The notes beneath the pieces are model-generated. The model made no database searches and had not been told where the DNA came from. It saw nothing but the letters and a program-made list of their open reading frames with translations. From assembly GCA_949128115.1 (NCBI GenBank), contig OX421968.1, forward strand, positions 29,850,877 to 29,914,876: 64,000 nt of DNA. Reading direction: 5' to 3'. Position 1 is the stretch's first letter; the number at the start of each line of letters is the position of its first letter. The position numbers and the translations under genes are program-made. This DNA is from Anaspis maculata (lineage: Eukaryota > Arthropoda > Insecta > Coleoptera > Scraptiidae). Below, in pieces: positions 47,901 through 58,900 of the stretch.

Positions 47901-50900
47901 AAATGATTCAAACAGTTGTTTGTTTCTTTTTCAATTGTAAATTTGATATTTTGGTGTATATTGTTCATGTAACTCAGTAAATCGTTCAATTGATCATCGT
48001 TGCCTGAGAAGATAACTAAAATGTCATCTACATAACGTGTATAAAAGGAAATGATTTTTTTATAAGGATTGGTGTTGTTCATTATATGTGACATTTCTAA
48101 CTTGTTCATGAAGATATCTGCTAATAGGGGAGACAAATTAGAACCCATGGATAAACCTTTCTCTTGAATATACGTTTTCTCATTAAATTTGAAATAATTT
48201 TGGCTCAACGAAAGACCTAGCAGTGTACACAAGTCTAGGACTTGGTGAGTTGGCAAATCAGTTTCAAACAACATTTCTCTAATGATCTTGATGCAGTCTT
48301 GACCAGGAACTGAAGGAAACAAGTTTGTGACGTCAAAGGATACTAAAGATGAACTGTTGTTGAGAACGACTTTCTCTAATTTGTTGATTAGATCTGAAGA
48401 GTTTTTGATTGAGTAGTCGCTTTTAAAATTTGTTACATTACGTAAAATTTTGTTCAACTCTGGAGATAGTATTGAGCATGGTGAGTTTACGTAAGAGAGG
48501 AGAGGTCGAATAGGTACATTTTGTTTATGAACTTTTGGCAGGCCATACAGTCTTGGCATGTACTGGTTTTGTGGGAGAAGGTTTCTTGTGTTGACCTTAA
48601 AAGTATGTAATGTGTCGTTGCAAGCTCTGATAGTGTCTTTGAAGCACTTGATTTAGTTATTGTGAGGATTTGTGTTGATGACTCTGAAATCGCCTTGTGA
48701 TAGAAAATTTTCAACTTTTTGTACATAATCGGTTTTGTTTAAAATAACAAGACTTTGTCCTTTATCTGCTTTAGTGATGATTAGGTTATTATCTTTCATG
48801 TTTTTCTTTATGGAACATAATGCTTTTTTAATAATTTATGGTGTAACTGAAAGAAAAATAAAAAGTACCTATAACGTCAACACCATTGAAAGAAGGATGG
48901 AAGAATTTTTTCAGGTTTTCTCTATGTTGGCGGCGCACTATAGACATTCAATGTAGCCTAGCCCTCCTTTGGGAGTGGCAGCTATGTAACAGCGAAAAAA
49001 TTAGAAAGCTAGGGCGTCGAGTTTGGGAGGAGTTCAAGGAACGGACGGACGGACGGACGGACGGACGGACGGACAAAGCGGTTGCAATAGCGATTTTCAT
49101 CAAGATGGAAAATGCGCTAAAAACTGTTAGTGTCTATTTGAAAAAGACAGACATGAAAACTTCACTGAAGTTTCCCTGCAGTGAAGTTTCCCTGCTGTTT
49201 AACTATCAACTCTTTGGAAAAAAAAACTAAAAAATATATTTGTAACCAATGGATACCTATACAGGTGTCTCAAAAGTATCGCATTCCGAGTTCAGAGCAA
49301 TATTTGGAATCCACTCAAGAGTACGAGTGGTATTTTTTTGAAATTAATCAAAAAAATTTGTGACGTTTATTTTTGGGAGTATGGGGCATAAATGTCAAGA
49401 ATTCATTGTCCTCCAAAAACGTCGAAAATTTTTTATCTGTAGCAACAAAAAGAAACATATCTTATTCTAAATTATTTTGGGAACCAATGGAATATTTCAG
49501 ATATAATTGTAGAAAACTGGATTGACTCATGACTCATCCTGTATCGTGAACAGAAATTCACTGCACACCCACTGGTTAATAATTTCCACTGATAAGTCTA
49601 TCACAAACAGTTTGTCAAAACCACTTTGAATATTGAAAATATAGGGGAAAGAAGTTCCACCATTTCCCCCCCCCCCATCTTCAAAAATGAACATAATTAA
49701 TTATTTTTAACATTTTTCTTGTGTTCTTGAGTGGATTCTATATACCGCTATGGACTCGGAATGCGATACTTTTGACACACCCTGTATTTTCCGGAAATTT
49801 TCAGAAAATACTTATTCTTACTCTTGTTGATGATTAAGAGTATTTTCAATCAAATCTATTTCATTGCCAAGTATCACATTGGATATCGGCGTGGACTTCG
49901 GTGTTCCGAGGCAAATTTGCAACAGATCGAATTACTTTGAAACTTTGGATGAAATGACATTTAAAAAAAGCAAATATATATTATCACTTATGGCGAATTC
50001 ACTTTACTGCTCCAGAGCTGCTCGCCCGCCCTCGTTGTCAGGAAGCAATGATTCTATTGGAGTTTCCCTGAAAACGAGAGCGGTCGAGCAGCTCTGGGAA
50101 TTCGCCATTACACTTCCCTGTGCAAAATGCCAATAACCTCAAACTATTGACAGTTCACACCCTGTGATCGGCACTGTTACCAATCTGTGTGGCAAAAAAG
50201 CGAGGGAAATCAAAACAACCAATTTTAATGGCCAAAAATTGAAGATCCCCAAGGTTTGAAACTTTGCTAAAGCTTAACCATGGCTTAGCTAAGTTTTGCC
50301 TAAGCTAAATCGGTGCAGTAACTCATGGCCCTTAGGTGAACCTTAACTTAAGCCGAGCTTACTAAAGTAAAGATTTAAGGGTGAGCGGTGCAGTTGGGCC
50401 TGAATCTTTATCTCCTATCACCTGTTTAACACAATGTCATTATGTGGCAAAAAGTTATTGTTTAGTATGCTGTCATTGTTGAGGTTGGAACATAGGTGAT
50501 TGGAGATAAGTGTAATTACTTCGGCAATTATTGGAATCAAAATGTGTATGTAATTATAAGTGAAGTATTATTCGTATTTATGAGTTTGAATACAATTTTG
50601 ATCATTCAGGCTATTTTATAAAAAATATTGAGCCAAAAAGGCGACTGTCCTTTATAAAGGACGGTGGCGTTATATGCTGCCATCTACCAAATCCCTCGTT
50701 TTTGTTCTCAAGTTACTGGAAAAAGCCACTACACGCTAAATGAGCTGCTGGAGGGCGCGGAAAATGCTTTCGACGATAAAGACCCCTGACAAAATTGTAA
50801 TTGTAATTGCAATTTACATTGTAATTGACCATGACGTAGGTACATATATTTTGATAATTATTTTTACCAGTCTCCATCTGTTGGAGAAGCTGAAATCAAG

Positions 50901-53850
50901 TGGCCAGAAAGGGACGGGAACTATCTGGGAAAACCTAGTAGAAAAAGACTGTGACACCGTCCACTCAAGTGTCCTCAAGAAGCAATAAGATCGAGGCTGT
51001 TTTGACTTTTGCAATAGCAAAGACAACTCAATCGTCATCCGTAAATGGAATGACAATAGCGTCGTTAGCATTGCATTCAACAACATGCCAGTGGTTCCAA
51101 CCGCGCAAGTGAAGAGATTTTCGGAAAAGGGATAAAGGAGTCCTTATAGAACAACCAAAATATTATCAGAAAATACAACGAAAATATGTACAGGGTAGCT
51201 CAAGCAGATGAAAATATCAGCCTTTACAAAACAAAAATTCTTGGCAAGTAGTGGTATTTCCCACGTATCTGTAGAATCTGTCGCAAATCTGTGAAATATT
51301 AGCTTCCTAATATAGAGGAAAAGTGGAAAACTGTATCACTTGAAATTTCGAAGAAAAATTGCTGTTGGAATCCTGGTAACTTAAAAAAAAAAACAACCAA
51401 GACAGGACCTGCTTATAAACCAGCAGCAAATCTCTGTTTCATCAAAACTAGATGGAATCGATCACATATGCTACCAAGATGAAGAAAAACTTGTTGCGGT
51501 GTGTGTCATGAAGAATCCAGTTTTTTCTGTGAAAAGTGTAGTGTTGCACTTCACTCTAAAGAATCTAAGGACTATTTCTTTTTCTCATACACAAATTGAA
51601 TGTTATAGGAAGACAAAGAATAATAGCCTGGCGGAATTGCATCTCTCCAATTCTTCTATTTTTAGTTGATTACCGCATAATTCCCTTTTTTTCTGTAACA
51701 AGACCTTTTTTACTTCAAATATATGTATTTTATTCTATCAATAATCGTCAAAATTATAATATGCACTGTTTTGTATTTTATCGTACGTAAAATATTTTAT
51801 TCTGAATAGACGGGTATAGCGCCACCGTCCTTTTCAAAGGACACCCATTTAAGAAAAAACTACGACTTTTTGAAAAAAAAACTGCTCACTAATTTTGATT
51901 TAGTATACTATAATGAGCCTACATTTGAAATGGTTTGAAAATCGGGAAAAAAAAAAGTTGCAATGAGAGGTATAGTGATTTTTTATTTATTTTTTGGGGT
52001 TCCTTCTATGCCAAAAAATAAAGATTTGTTGAATTTTTTTACTTTTATTTTGGTGTCGGTCTGTCTGTCCGCACGAAAACGCATTTATTGGAGACCTGAG
52101 TGTGGCTAAACCTCGGGCTAAACCGATTTGAAATCGATTTGGTACACATATAAGATATGAAGCGTAGACGTGAAAACAACAGAGGCGATGAGATCTGTCA
52201 ACTGAAAATATCACTATAGTGAAATGACAGACGGCTTATGTCTCGGCTTATATTATCAAGAGTTGATTGTTGCACATTGCTGAAAAGCTGCTGAGGAGAT
52301 CTTTTCAGCACATTTAAAGGAAATCTTTAGCTTTTATTCCGTCACAAATCACGAGGAATTAAAATCTGATTTGGGTCTATATATTTATGCGCTAACTGTT
52401 CGATGGGTGTCAACCAAAATTGGTACACCTTCAAGATGTGAGACGTAGACCTGAAAACAAGACTGGCGACGTAATCAGTTATTAAAAAACGTCAGACGAC
52501 CCACAGTTTACGTTTGCAAGGAATGATTAAGTGAGAATAAAATGTTATTATATCAGCTGTTTGATACAACCTTTCCTTTGTTTGATATCTTTCCCCAATC
52601 CTTTGCTTGAAATTGGAGCGAATTTTGGTATATGCTTAACTTTTGACGAGCAGTTTATTTCGAAGTTTTAAACCCAAATATCTCGAAAACGAAGCCTATA
52701 GTAAATTTTTAGTGAAAAAATTGTTTTTCACCTAACTTGAACGCAAAATTCAAAACTGGGACAGTTTTCAAAATTTGTACTAGGGGAATGAAAAATAGGG
52801 GGAAAAGGGGAGGGCACCCTCTATTATTATCTTTGCACCTGAAAATGTTTAATAAAACGCGTTAATATTGCTTGATAGAGGCTTCTTTCAGTTAAAATTA
52901 GTTGAAACTTGATTAAAATCGGTTGAAAAGTTCAAAAGTTACTGTAAAAAACGATTTCAAAAATGAAACTTTGGGGAACCGTAACTTTCTTAGGGGACAC
53001 CTCTTGCAATTCATTCTTCTCGCAAACTTCGTATTCTCGAAAGCTGAATCCGATGATATAGCTGGGTATTTACTTTTAAAACACGTGTATGTAGTAAAAA
53101 ATTATAGTTTCCAATTTTGAAACCTACAGAAAAAGTGGTTCAATCAAAGAAAGTCTTTTCTCTTCCACATTATTCCAGAGAGAAAACTGTTGAGAAGGAG
53201 AGATGGGAGGAATTTTTGCACGATCACCCTGTACATACCTACTTCCAATTTAAGTACTCCGTTCAGAATTTTAAGCAACGGAAAACTAAGTGGTTACACG
53301 AAAAACTACAGTACTCGCCTAGAAAGTGTCGTTAATTTGTGGGATTTCTCTACCAGCTCAATTTATTTTTTCATGCTTGTTCTGGTTAGTAACATATACC
53401 TACCTATATTGTTTCAAAATACATAATGTGCATTTAGGCGGCCGTGGAGTTTGACAATTAAGTTGGAAATATTGCTTTTTGTAAGACAAATCGAGTTCAA
53501 CATCAGAGAATGTTAATCAAACGTTCTCCAATTGATCATCTGTGATGCTGAGCTCGATTTGTCATACCAAAAGCATTATTTTCAACTTTTATTGTCTATT
53601 GTCGCGGCCGCCCGACCCGAGATGCACAATATTTTGAAACAACTCCGGTATACAATGCGTTTCTCACCTGATGGCCCAAAACCCATCTTGCTTTCCTAAA
53701 TTGTAGCTAACTTCTGGGTATCCGCTGACCACTGCTATTGAAAAGTAGTCTTCATTTATGCTGCGACTTTTGCTTCGCCACAGCAGGAGTGAGTCCGAAA
53801 CGAATGTACGTAATTTGATTTCGTATCTATTGCCTCGTTCTGGTTTTCTC
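41790..53850 (-). CDS. Laminin-G protein gene, C-terminal three exons (perlecan/Trol-like)
   Basis: Exons 53850-53668, 42160-42006 and 41944-41790 join with matching phases (AG|A at the first junction, G|GT at the second) and GT-AG borders. The product is one complete laminin G fold: RYEIKLRTFVSDSLLLWRSK, EDYFSIAVVSGYPEVSYNLG, GKWHTIQVRRRKRVGLISVD, LALRTNSKLWIGG and the closing YHKGFEGCIQHILIN ... NFCHDNEI with its Cys pair. It ends the protein 34 residues after the first Cys. Laminin G repeats at a C terminus with this GFxGCI ... CH pattern suggest the extracellular-matrix proteoglycan perlecan; agrin-, pikachurin- or other LamG proteins are alternatives. Upstream exons are outside or unseen. 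Introns are 61 bp and 11.5 kb. Confidence 0.82.
42006..42160 (-). CDS. Laminin-G gene penultimate exon
   Basis: 155 nt between acceptor AATGATTACAG and donor ATAG|GTAAT. Encodes SKTRIDDGKWHTIQVRRRK ... NYGALALRTNSKLWIG. Confidence 0.87.
42161..42552. other. Intron start; isolated piggyBac-type palindrome
   Basis: GTCCTTTTAAAAGGAC at 42495-42510, preceded by TTAACCC at 42477, resembles the end of a piggyBac-family element. No matching second end was established. Confidence 0.45.
42553..44441 (+). mobile_element. Helentron/DINE-1-like element, copy 2
   Basis: About 1.89 kb, the same layout as copy 1: TAGCGCACTTC start, GTCC microsatellite, GTGACGCGGCATCGCCGTTG block, GTCTGTCTG run and a minisatellite of about four 117-bp CCGCCATCTTGG units (about 43951-44335). 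Then GAAGTGCGCTA, the GCCTCATG/CATGAGGC hairpin and the ATTCGCTTG end. It sits in the large intron of the laminin-G gene. Non-autonomous. Confidence 0.68.
45030..46640. repeat. Satellite array, six ~255-275-bp units in a dimeric pattern
   Basis: GGGGGCGG followed by an AAGCTGGAGGCGGCG-type block recurs near 45152, 45403, 45670, 45925, 46202 and 46458. Each is followed by TTTCCCATTTTTAGTC and ATATAGCGAAAGAATTAGAT. Units 2 and 4 resemble each other (GTTTGGGGGCGGGAGC), as do 3 and 5 (TTGCACTTTTTTCTTTTGGG), giving a higher-order period of about 525 bp. A second GGGGGCGGCGTGTGGGAGC block marks the half-unit. Confidence 0.8.
46840..46865 (-). ncRNA. Candidate hammerhead-ribozyme core in the Penelope tail
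   Basis: Read on the minus strand, CTGACGA is followed by a possible 3-bp stem II (GCT/AGC, loop TAAC) and then GAAAC, the two conserved boxes of a hammerhead. Minimal hammerheads are known in Penelope-like elements. Stems I and III and the cleavage site were not confirmed by folding. Confidence 0.4.
47096..48835 (-). pseudogene. Penelope-like RT plus GIY-YIG endonuclease ORF
   Basis: One frame on the minus strand runs about 580 codons with only two stops. The RT begins LIITKADKGQSLVILNK, then MPRLYGLPKVHK, SLVSFDVTNLFPSVP (first catalytic Asp), GLSMGSNLSPLLADIFMN, FYTRYVDDILVIF (YVDD box) and NHLDLQIKR. The last part has the GIY-YIG nuclease: NAKYVGHTGRKFSIRIHEHN with SHFASHI. The stops are TAA at 48653-48655 and a TGA at 47447-47449, placed where the family has the first Cys of a Cys-x2-Cys pair just before the nuclease. 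The N-terminal ~150-200 residues are missing. Acts as an RNA-templated retrotransposition enzyme in its family. Confidence 0.9.
49020..49115 (-). mobile_element. Helentron-like 5' end fragment
   Basis: On the minus strand TTTTTAGCGCATTTTCC leads into GCTTTGTCCGTCCGTCC, matching the first ~80 bp of the three Helentron-like copies in diverged form. No 3' hairpin was found. Confidence 0.5.
49262..49784. mobile_element. 523-bp foldback element, TA site
   Basis: CAGGTGTCTCAAAAGTATCG on the left pairs with CGATACTTTTGACACACCCTG-type sequence on the right. The arms continue through GCATTCCGAGT and the GGAATCCACTCAAGA block. TA flanks both ends (49260-49261, 49785-49786). Non-coding. Confidence 0.87.
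49785..50385. other. No gene recognised
   Basis: Includes an inverted pair (GGCGAATTCACTTTACTGCT-type at about 49992 versus the AGCTCTGGGAATTCGCCAT stretch at about 50090), a probable ~125-bp MITE. Confidence 0.5.
50640..51845 (+). pseudogene. Second piggyBac remnant: transposase C-terminal half
   Basis: Plus-strand blocks in broken frames match the end of PGBD-type transposases: FTSLHLLEKLKSSGQKGTGT (about 50860), then DFCNSKDNSIVIRKWND with VVSIAFNNMPV (about 51003), then a block around 51150 where a MGGVD-like region has become ENMYRVAQADENISLYKT. Last is a C-terminal Cys-rich zinc-ribbon (CHEESSFFCEKCSVALHSKE, about 51507-51565). Palindromes GTCCTTTATAAAGGAC (50647-50662) and GTCCTTTTCAAAGGAC (51827-51842) flank the coding part. 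TTAA boundaries were not fixed. Different family from the copy at 27427. Confidence 0.82.
51860..53230. other. No gene; worn repeats
   Basis: Two diverged direct segments (about 52120-52240 and 52400-52520) share TTGGTACAC and AGACGTAGACCTGAAAACA words. About 52660-52990 resembles one arm of the foldback element at 14706 (CCCAAATATCTCGAAAACGA, AAAATCGGTTGAAAAGTTCA). ATCACCCTGTACA at 53223 is an isolated foldback end. Confidence 0.5.
53437..53612. mobile_element. MITE, ~175 bp, GGCGGCCG ends
   Basis: GGCGGCCG ... CGCGGCCGCC ends with inverted arms through GACAATTAAGTTGGAAATA and GACAAATCGAGTTCAACATC. It lies just downstream of the laminin-G exon at 53668-53850, inside the intron. Confidence 0.8.
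53668..53850 (-). CDS. Laminin-G gene antepenultimate exon
   Basis: 183 nt between acceptor TTTTTTTTCTAG and donor ATCAG|GTGAGA. Encodes RKPERGNRYEIKLRTFVSDS ... SYNLGKQDGFWAI. Its phase-2 end plus the next exon's first A forms an Arg codon. Confidence 0.85.
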
Positions 53851-54717
53851 CTAGAAAAAAAAATAAAAAAGTGAGTATACACGAATCAACAGCAGAATGA
53901 AGAAATACATGTTCTTGCATATACGAGACCAATGAATGGACCTAAAATTGTAGGATTTGTCTAATCAAGTCGGAGTGAATTTTCTTTTATTCTTGAGCTC
54001 CAACAAAAGGCGATTCTTGACGAAAAAATCCAAGTTTTGAAAACATTATTTTTGGATTTTGAAAATGTCTATAGGCTCAAACCGAAGTACATCCTTGTAG
54101 CTTTTCAAACGACCTGAATGGTGAATTTCTGTCAAGGAATAAACCCACACGGATTGATTCAGCAACGTCTTATTTCGCCAATATAACTCAGTCCTTGAGT
54201 TAAAACATGCAGAGTCTGAATGTTTTCAGCCGTTTCTGAAATATTTTGAATTTAGTGGTGAGTTTCATGAAAATGGACATTTTCCAGTAAATCAGTGAGT
54301 TTCCAAGATACATATCCCGATGAAATTTTTTATTTCCACGAAGAATGACCTCATGATCTCATGAATGATATGTAATGTGTGGCCACCGTCCCCGCGTACT
54401 ATTTTCGCAAATATGACAGTCAATTGTTTTTTCCTTATCTTGAACTCCATCTTGAATTCGCCTATTAATGAATAAGTATTCTTTGTCCCTTTAGCAACCT
54501 ACGATCATGTAGGAAGGCATTATTCATTTATTTAATAAATAATTACATAATGGTCATAGCCAATAATCTAAATGCAAAAATAGCCGTTCTCAGTGATTAA
54601 CTTTTTTTAATTAACCATAGGGAAATGTTGAATCCATTTTCGGAGCTTACCTACCACGACCGGAATGACCACTGTGAAGATGAATATGGGTTTAACATTT
54701 CCTTATGGTACATCCCA
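53851..54717. other. Intron, no exon recognised
   Basis: No further laminin-G or EGF exon was found on the minus strand. Confidence 0.5.
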
Positions 54718-54978
54718 TAATAATAATAATAATAATAATAATAGATGAAAAGAAATAATTAATCAAATCCCGATGTCCAAGTTTTCAATACAAGTCACTG
54801 TATCTGGAGAAAAGGTGTAAAAGTCGGAGAAATTTCCAGGGTATGCCCTTCGTTCGCACTCCTGAACAATGTGCATGACAGTTTGACGTGGATTTCCACA
54901 GTAAATTGCAATGTATTCTTTGTTGTTATAGCAACCCAAACTGTTGGGAAGAAATAATTTTTGAATGAAATTTCTATA
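54718..54978 (-). pseudogene. 3' end of another LINE with (TAA)n tail
   Basis: Minus-strand frame GNPRQTVMHIVQECERRAYP then SDFYTFSPDTVTCIENLDIGI and stop, with 54718-54743 a pure TAA/ATT run just downstream. A C-terminal HxVxECxxR ... W/CIxNLDIxI tail followed by a trinucleotide 3' end is typical of some LINEs (CR1/RTE-like; clade uncertain). The TA-site foldback element at 54979 truncates it. Confidence 0.62.
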
Positions 54979-55924
54979 CAGGGTGTTGCATGAGGAAACC
55001 GACATAGCTTACGGGTAGGTCCAGTTTTTCTAGGCGAATTAGGATCAGGCTTTGAAATAGGATCAGGCTTTGAAATTTTTCTATCGCTTTTTGTTTCGGA
55101 GCTACAGGGTGAATCATGTATTTCGTCGAATTTTTTGATGAGCTATATCTTTCGAATGGTTTGATGGATTCGAATGAAATTTGATAGGTACATTCTCCTG
55201 ATGTTAGTTGATACATCGCACTATGAAGTAGTTCGAAAGTTCCAGGGTCGGACTCATTTTTTTCATTTTCAAAGTTTTTGTTAGAGAAGTCATCTTTTCA
55301 AATGTTTTTTTGAAAATCCAATATCAAATTCATAAACAACAGAGAAAATGCTACAAGAAACATCGTTCAATTTCTTCGGCACACCCAAAGTCTGCCCAGA
55401 AAAAAAATCTTTTGAGATTTGGGTCGGCTGCGATCTAGTGAAAACTAGTCAAGCACTTATTCTTCACGGATCTTTGATATGTTCATCATCCAATTTATTG
55501 CTGTCACGGTTTTTTCCATTTTTAGCGCACTTTCCCAAAAAATGGGAAAAAGGCGCTTTTAGCTTCACTTTGTCCGTCCGTCCGTCCGTACCCGGGATAA
55601 CTCCTCAGGGAAGAAAGATATCGATGTGGTGTAAACGCTGATCAATAGTACATTATGTCCAGGATGTCAAGTTTTTTTTTTTTTTTTTTTTTTTTTTTGG
55701 CTTTTGGATTTCTCCCATTAGCCACTACTTGTTTTTCTTTTATTCAACTAATCCAAAACAAAACAAAATCAGCTCAACTGACTTCAATGCTATTTTTATA
55801 CATTGTTTCTCTGAACAGAGTCGGTCAGTCGTACTGTTGCGGCGGTTCATGTTTGTTTGGTAGATCCATTGTGTGTAGGTAATATGAGAATATGAGAGAT
55901 TATAAACCTTCTCCAGGATGTGAC

Positions 55925-58900
55925 TTAGATGTTGAGCGAAGTACTATTTAAAAATCGGATGAGAGACATGTAGGCCTCCACACTCCTAGTGTTGAGGACC
56001 CCTTCCAAATTGAGCGGAAACTGTATCTCTTTCAAAGGTGCTAGGTCCTTTATCAGGACTTCCGTTTCATCAGTATATTTTTCACAACCCAAGAATAAAT
56101 GGTTGAGGTCGCATCGAACTAAGCAAACGTCGCACCTGTCCGACTGAACCACACCGATTCGATTTAGATGAGCTGGGTACGAACCGTGCCCCAGCCGAAG
56201 CCGCGTGATACTTGTAACTGATGCTCTAGGCAAATTAAGATCTTTGAACCATGGCTGACGAGGGATATCTGATTGCACTGACGTGTACCATGATTGTTTT
56301 GCAGAGCAATATTTCCTGTACTGCCGACACCAATCCTCTCTCATCATCAATTTCAGTTCATTAGGCAGCCACGACCAACAAGGTTGAACACTATGCTCAA
56401 TGCCAGTATTGGCGCTGTCCTTAGCCAATTGATCAACATACTCATTATGTTGTATGTCAATGTGTGCCTTTACCCATACCAATCGAAGCGTTTTATTCAT
56501 TTTTTTGAGGAGTATCAACTCAGATATGCAATTGGACAAGCAGCTGTGTTGGAGAGGGTATTCACTACCCTGCAATGCCTTCAGAACACTCAAAGAGTCG
56601 GATAAAACAAAAGCTGAGTCGTGTTCCGCTATTCGGAACGTTTTCAAAGCCATTGCAATAGCAAAAGCTTCAGCGCAGAAAATGGAGGTTGAATCTGGTA
56701 GCTTGCGCTTTATCTCTGCTTTATTTGATGGGATGTAAACTGCAAAACCTGTACCACTCGCGGACTTGGAAGCATCAGTGTATATATGCAGAGAATTTGA
56801 ATGTTCCGAAAGGATTTCCCTCAGAATTGCAGCATTCTGTAGTTCAATTTCTGAAAAAACTGGTATTATAACGTGGGGACTTTGAATCATGATAATATAA
56901 TCTTCAATCTGTATGTGATTGAATGCGCTTTGTTTCAGTTGATCCAAAGGAACAACCGATGATACATTCCGAAAAGCAGAGCACAACGGTGGAGACTTCT
57001 TTTTGTCCCAATATTTATGGGTCAGATCATACAAACTAAGTTGATTAGTGGACGTAATTAATGATGGGTCGAACAATTGCGATTTAACAATAAATTTTCC
57101 AGCTAGCATTTCTCGTCTTAACGCTAAAGGCGGCTCCGATGCCTCCAATTGCATAGGAACAATTGGCGATGACCTCATTGCGCCCAAACTGATCCTTAGA
57201 GCATTATTCTGCACCACCTCTATCTTTTTCAATGCAGAATCGGTAGCTGCACCATAAAAAACACTCCCATAATCAATTATGGATCTAATGTAGCATCTGT
57301 GAAACAATAAGGCTGTTTGGGGGTCAGCTCCCCACCAGGTTTTGGCAATCATTTTCATGAAGTTCAGTCCTTTATTACATTTGGCGACTAGGTGTTCGAT
57401 GTGTCTTTCCCATTTCAACTTTTTGTCAAGAATGATGCCGAGATATTTAGTATGGCTACTCATTGGCAACCGAAACTTTCCTAAAGTGATTTGGTCTAAT
57501 TCAGGTGTATTATGTCTTGTGAAAATTGTCACTGTAGATTTTTGGGTGGATAATGTAAATCCATGGTTATCTAGCCAAGCAGATATAGAGGTCAATGACC
57601 GTGACAAATTTTGTATGCAGTTTTCATAATTTTTATGTTCGCTGTATATGCAGAAATCGTCAGCATATTGTACAACCCTCGTCGAAGAGCTATTCTTGTG
57701 TATATCACTCGTATAAATATTGAAAAGGTTTGGGCTCAAGACTGCTCCTTGCGCAAGTCCGAGTGATAGGACCCTTGGTCCTATAATTTTGCCATTTTGT
57801 TGACGCAAGAAAACTTTTCTCTCAGTAATCAGACCGACTATTGCTGTTGCAGCTTGTGGTGGGATACCTATATTGTGTAGCTTGTCTAATAAAATGGAAG
57901 GAACGACCGAGTTGTAAGCGCCTTCAATGTCCAAAAACGCAGCGCACAAGTAATTGTTTTTTGTATGGCACAACTGTATGTCAGTTACTATTCTGGCAAT
58001 TGCATTCGAAGTGCCCATTCCTTTTCGAAATCCAAATTGGTTCTGTGGGATCAATTTCTTCTTATACATCCACCAATCCAGTCTACCTTTTATCAACCTT
58101 TCGAACGTTTTATAAATGCATGATAGTAGAGAGATTGGGCGATATGAAGAAGCCAGTTGCGGATCTTTATGTGGTTTAATTAGTGGCACTACGACCACTT
58201 CTTTCCATGAGTCTATGTTTTCACCTCGAACCCAGATGTCATTGAAAGTACTCAGAAGGAACTTTTTGCCCTCCGGGGGAAGATGCTGCAGCATAGGGTA
58301 TCTGATGTCATCGAGACCTGGTGATGTGTTTGGAGAAAGTTTTATAGCTCTTTCCAGCTCATGATACTGGAATGGTTGTAACCAGAAGTTATCGCTCTCA
58401 TTTACATTTAAATTTTCACTTGATATCCCATCAGGAAGACGCAATTCAACCGAGCAAGGTGTAATGTTTGTTAGTAACTCTTCGGCCCAAGCCGAATCAT
58501 AACTAGTTGGTTTATTGGATTGTAGGGGAATTCTTTTCATCAACCTCGCTTGTTTCCATAGCTCCGCCGAGGGAGTGGAGCTATGGAGCTTTGAGCAAAA
58601 ATTTTGCCAACTAGCTTTTGCTATTCTCTTCAATAGTTGTTTGGTTTTTGCCATTTCCCTTTTACAATTCAAATAATTTTCTAACGTGCTGTTGTTTTGA
58701 TAACTTTTTAAAGCCTGTTTTCTTGCGTTAACGGCCTCATCGCATTCACGATCCCACCACGGAGCTGGTGATCTTCTCTTTATTTTATATGGCTTGTTTT
58801 TTGGAATGGCGACTTCTGCCGCCTCATTAACTGAGTGCCGAAAATAATCCAGTTTCTCCTGTGCGGAGTTGAAATGAGGCAAAGAGTCTTCACTGAAACT

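Larger units (their letters stand above)
46800..48849 (-). mobile_element. Penelope-like element, 5'-truncated, with inverted tail
   Basis: A 20-bp sequence, CAGTTACACCATAAATTATT, at 46800-46819 is exactly inverted at 48830-48849, bracketing the element as the inverted tails of truncated Penelope-like copies do. The 3' region (minus strand) holds CTGACGATGCTTAACAGCGA and AAACCGGTTGGCC, typical of this class. The RT and GIY-YIG coding regions are annotated separately. A 37-bp-arm hairpin lies at 47050-47161. Confidence 0.85.
44487..50400. mobile_element. ~5.9-kb block with ~150-bp imperfect terminal inverted repeats
   Basis: GGCCCAACTGCACCG at 44487 is exactly inverted at 50386-50400. The similarity continues inward for about 150 bp through CTTAAGCTTTGCCTAA-type words on both sides. 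The flanks TTA and TGA may be a mutated 3-bp duplication. Inside lie a satellite array, a Penelope-like element and a foldback element. No transposase was recognised; a short acidic frame near 44700-44800 (KELLDDDLDEWARMG) is the only candidate host-element coding. Two unrelated MITEs in inverted orientation cannot be excluded. Confidence 0.5.
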
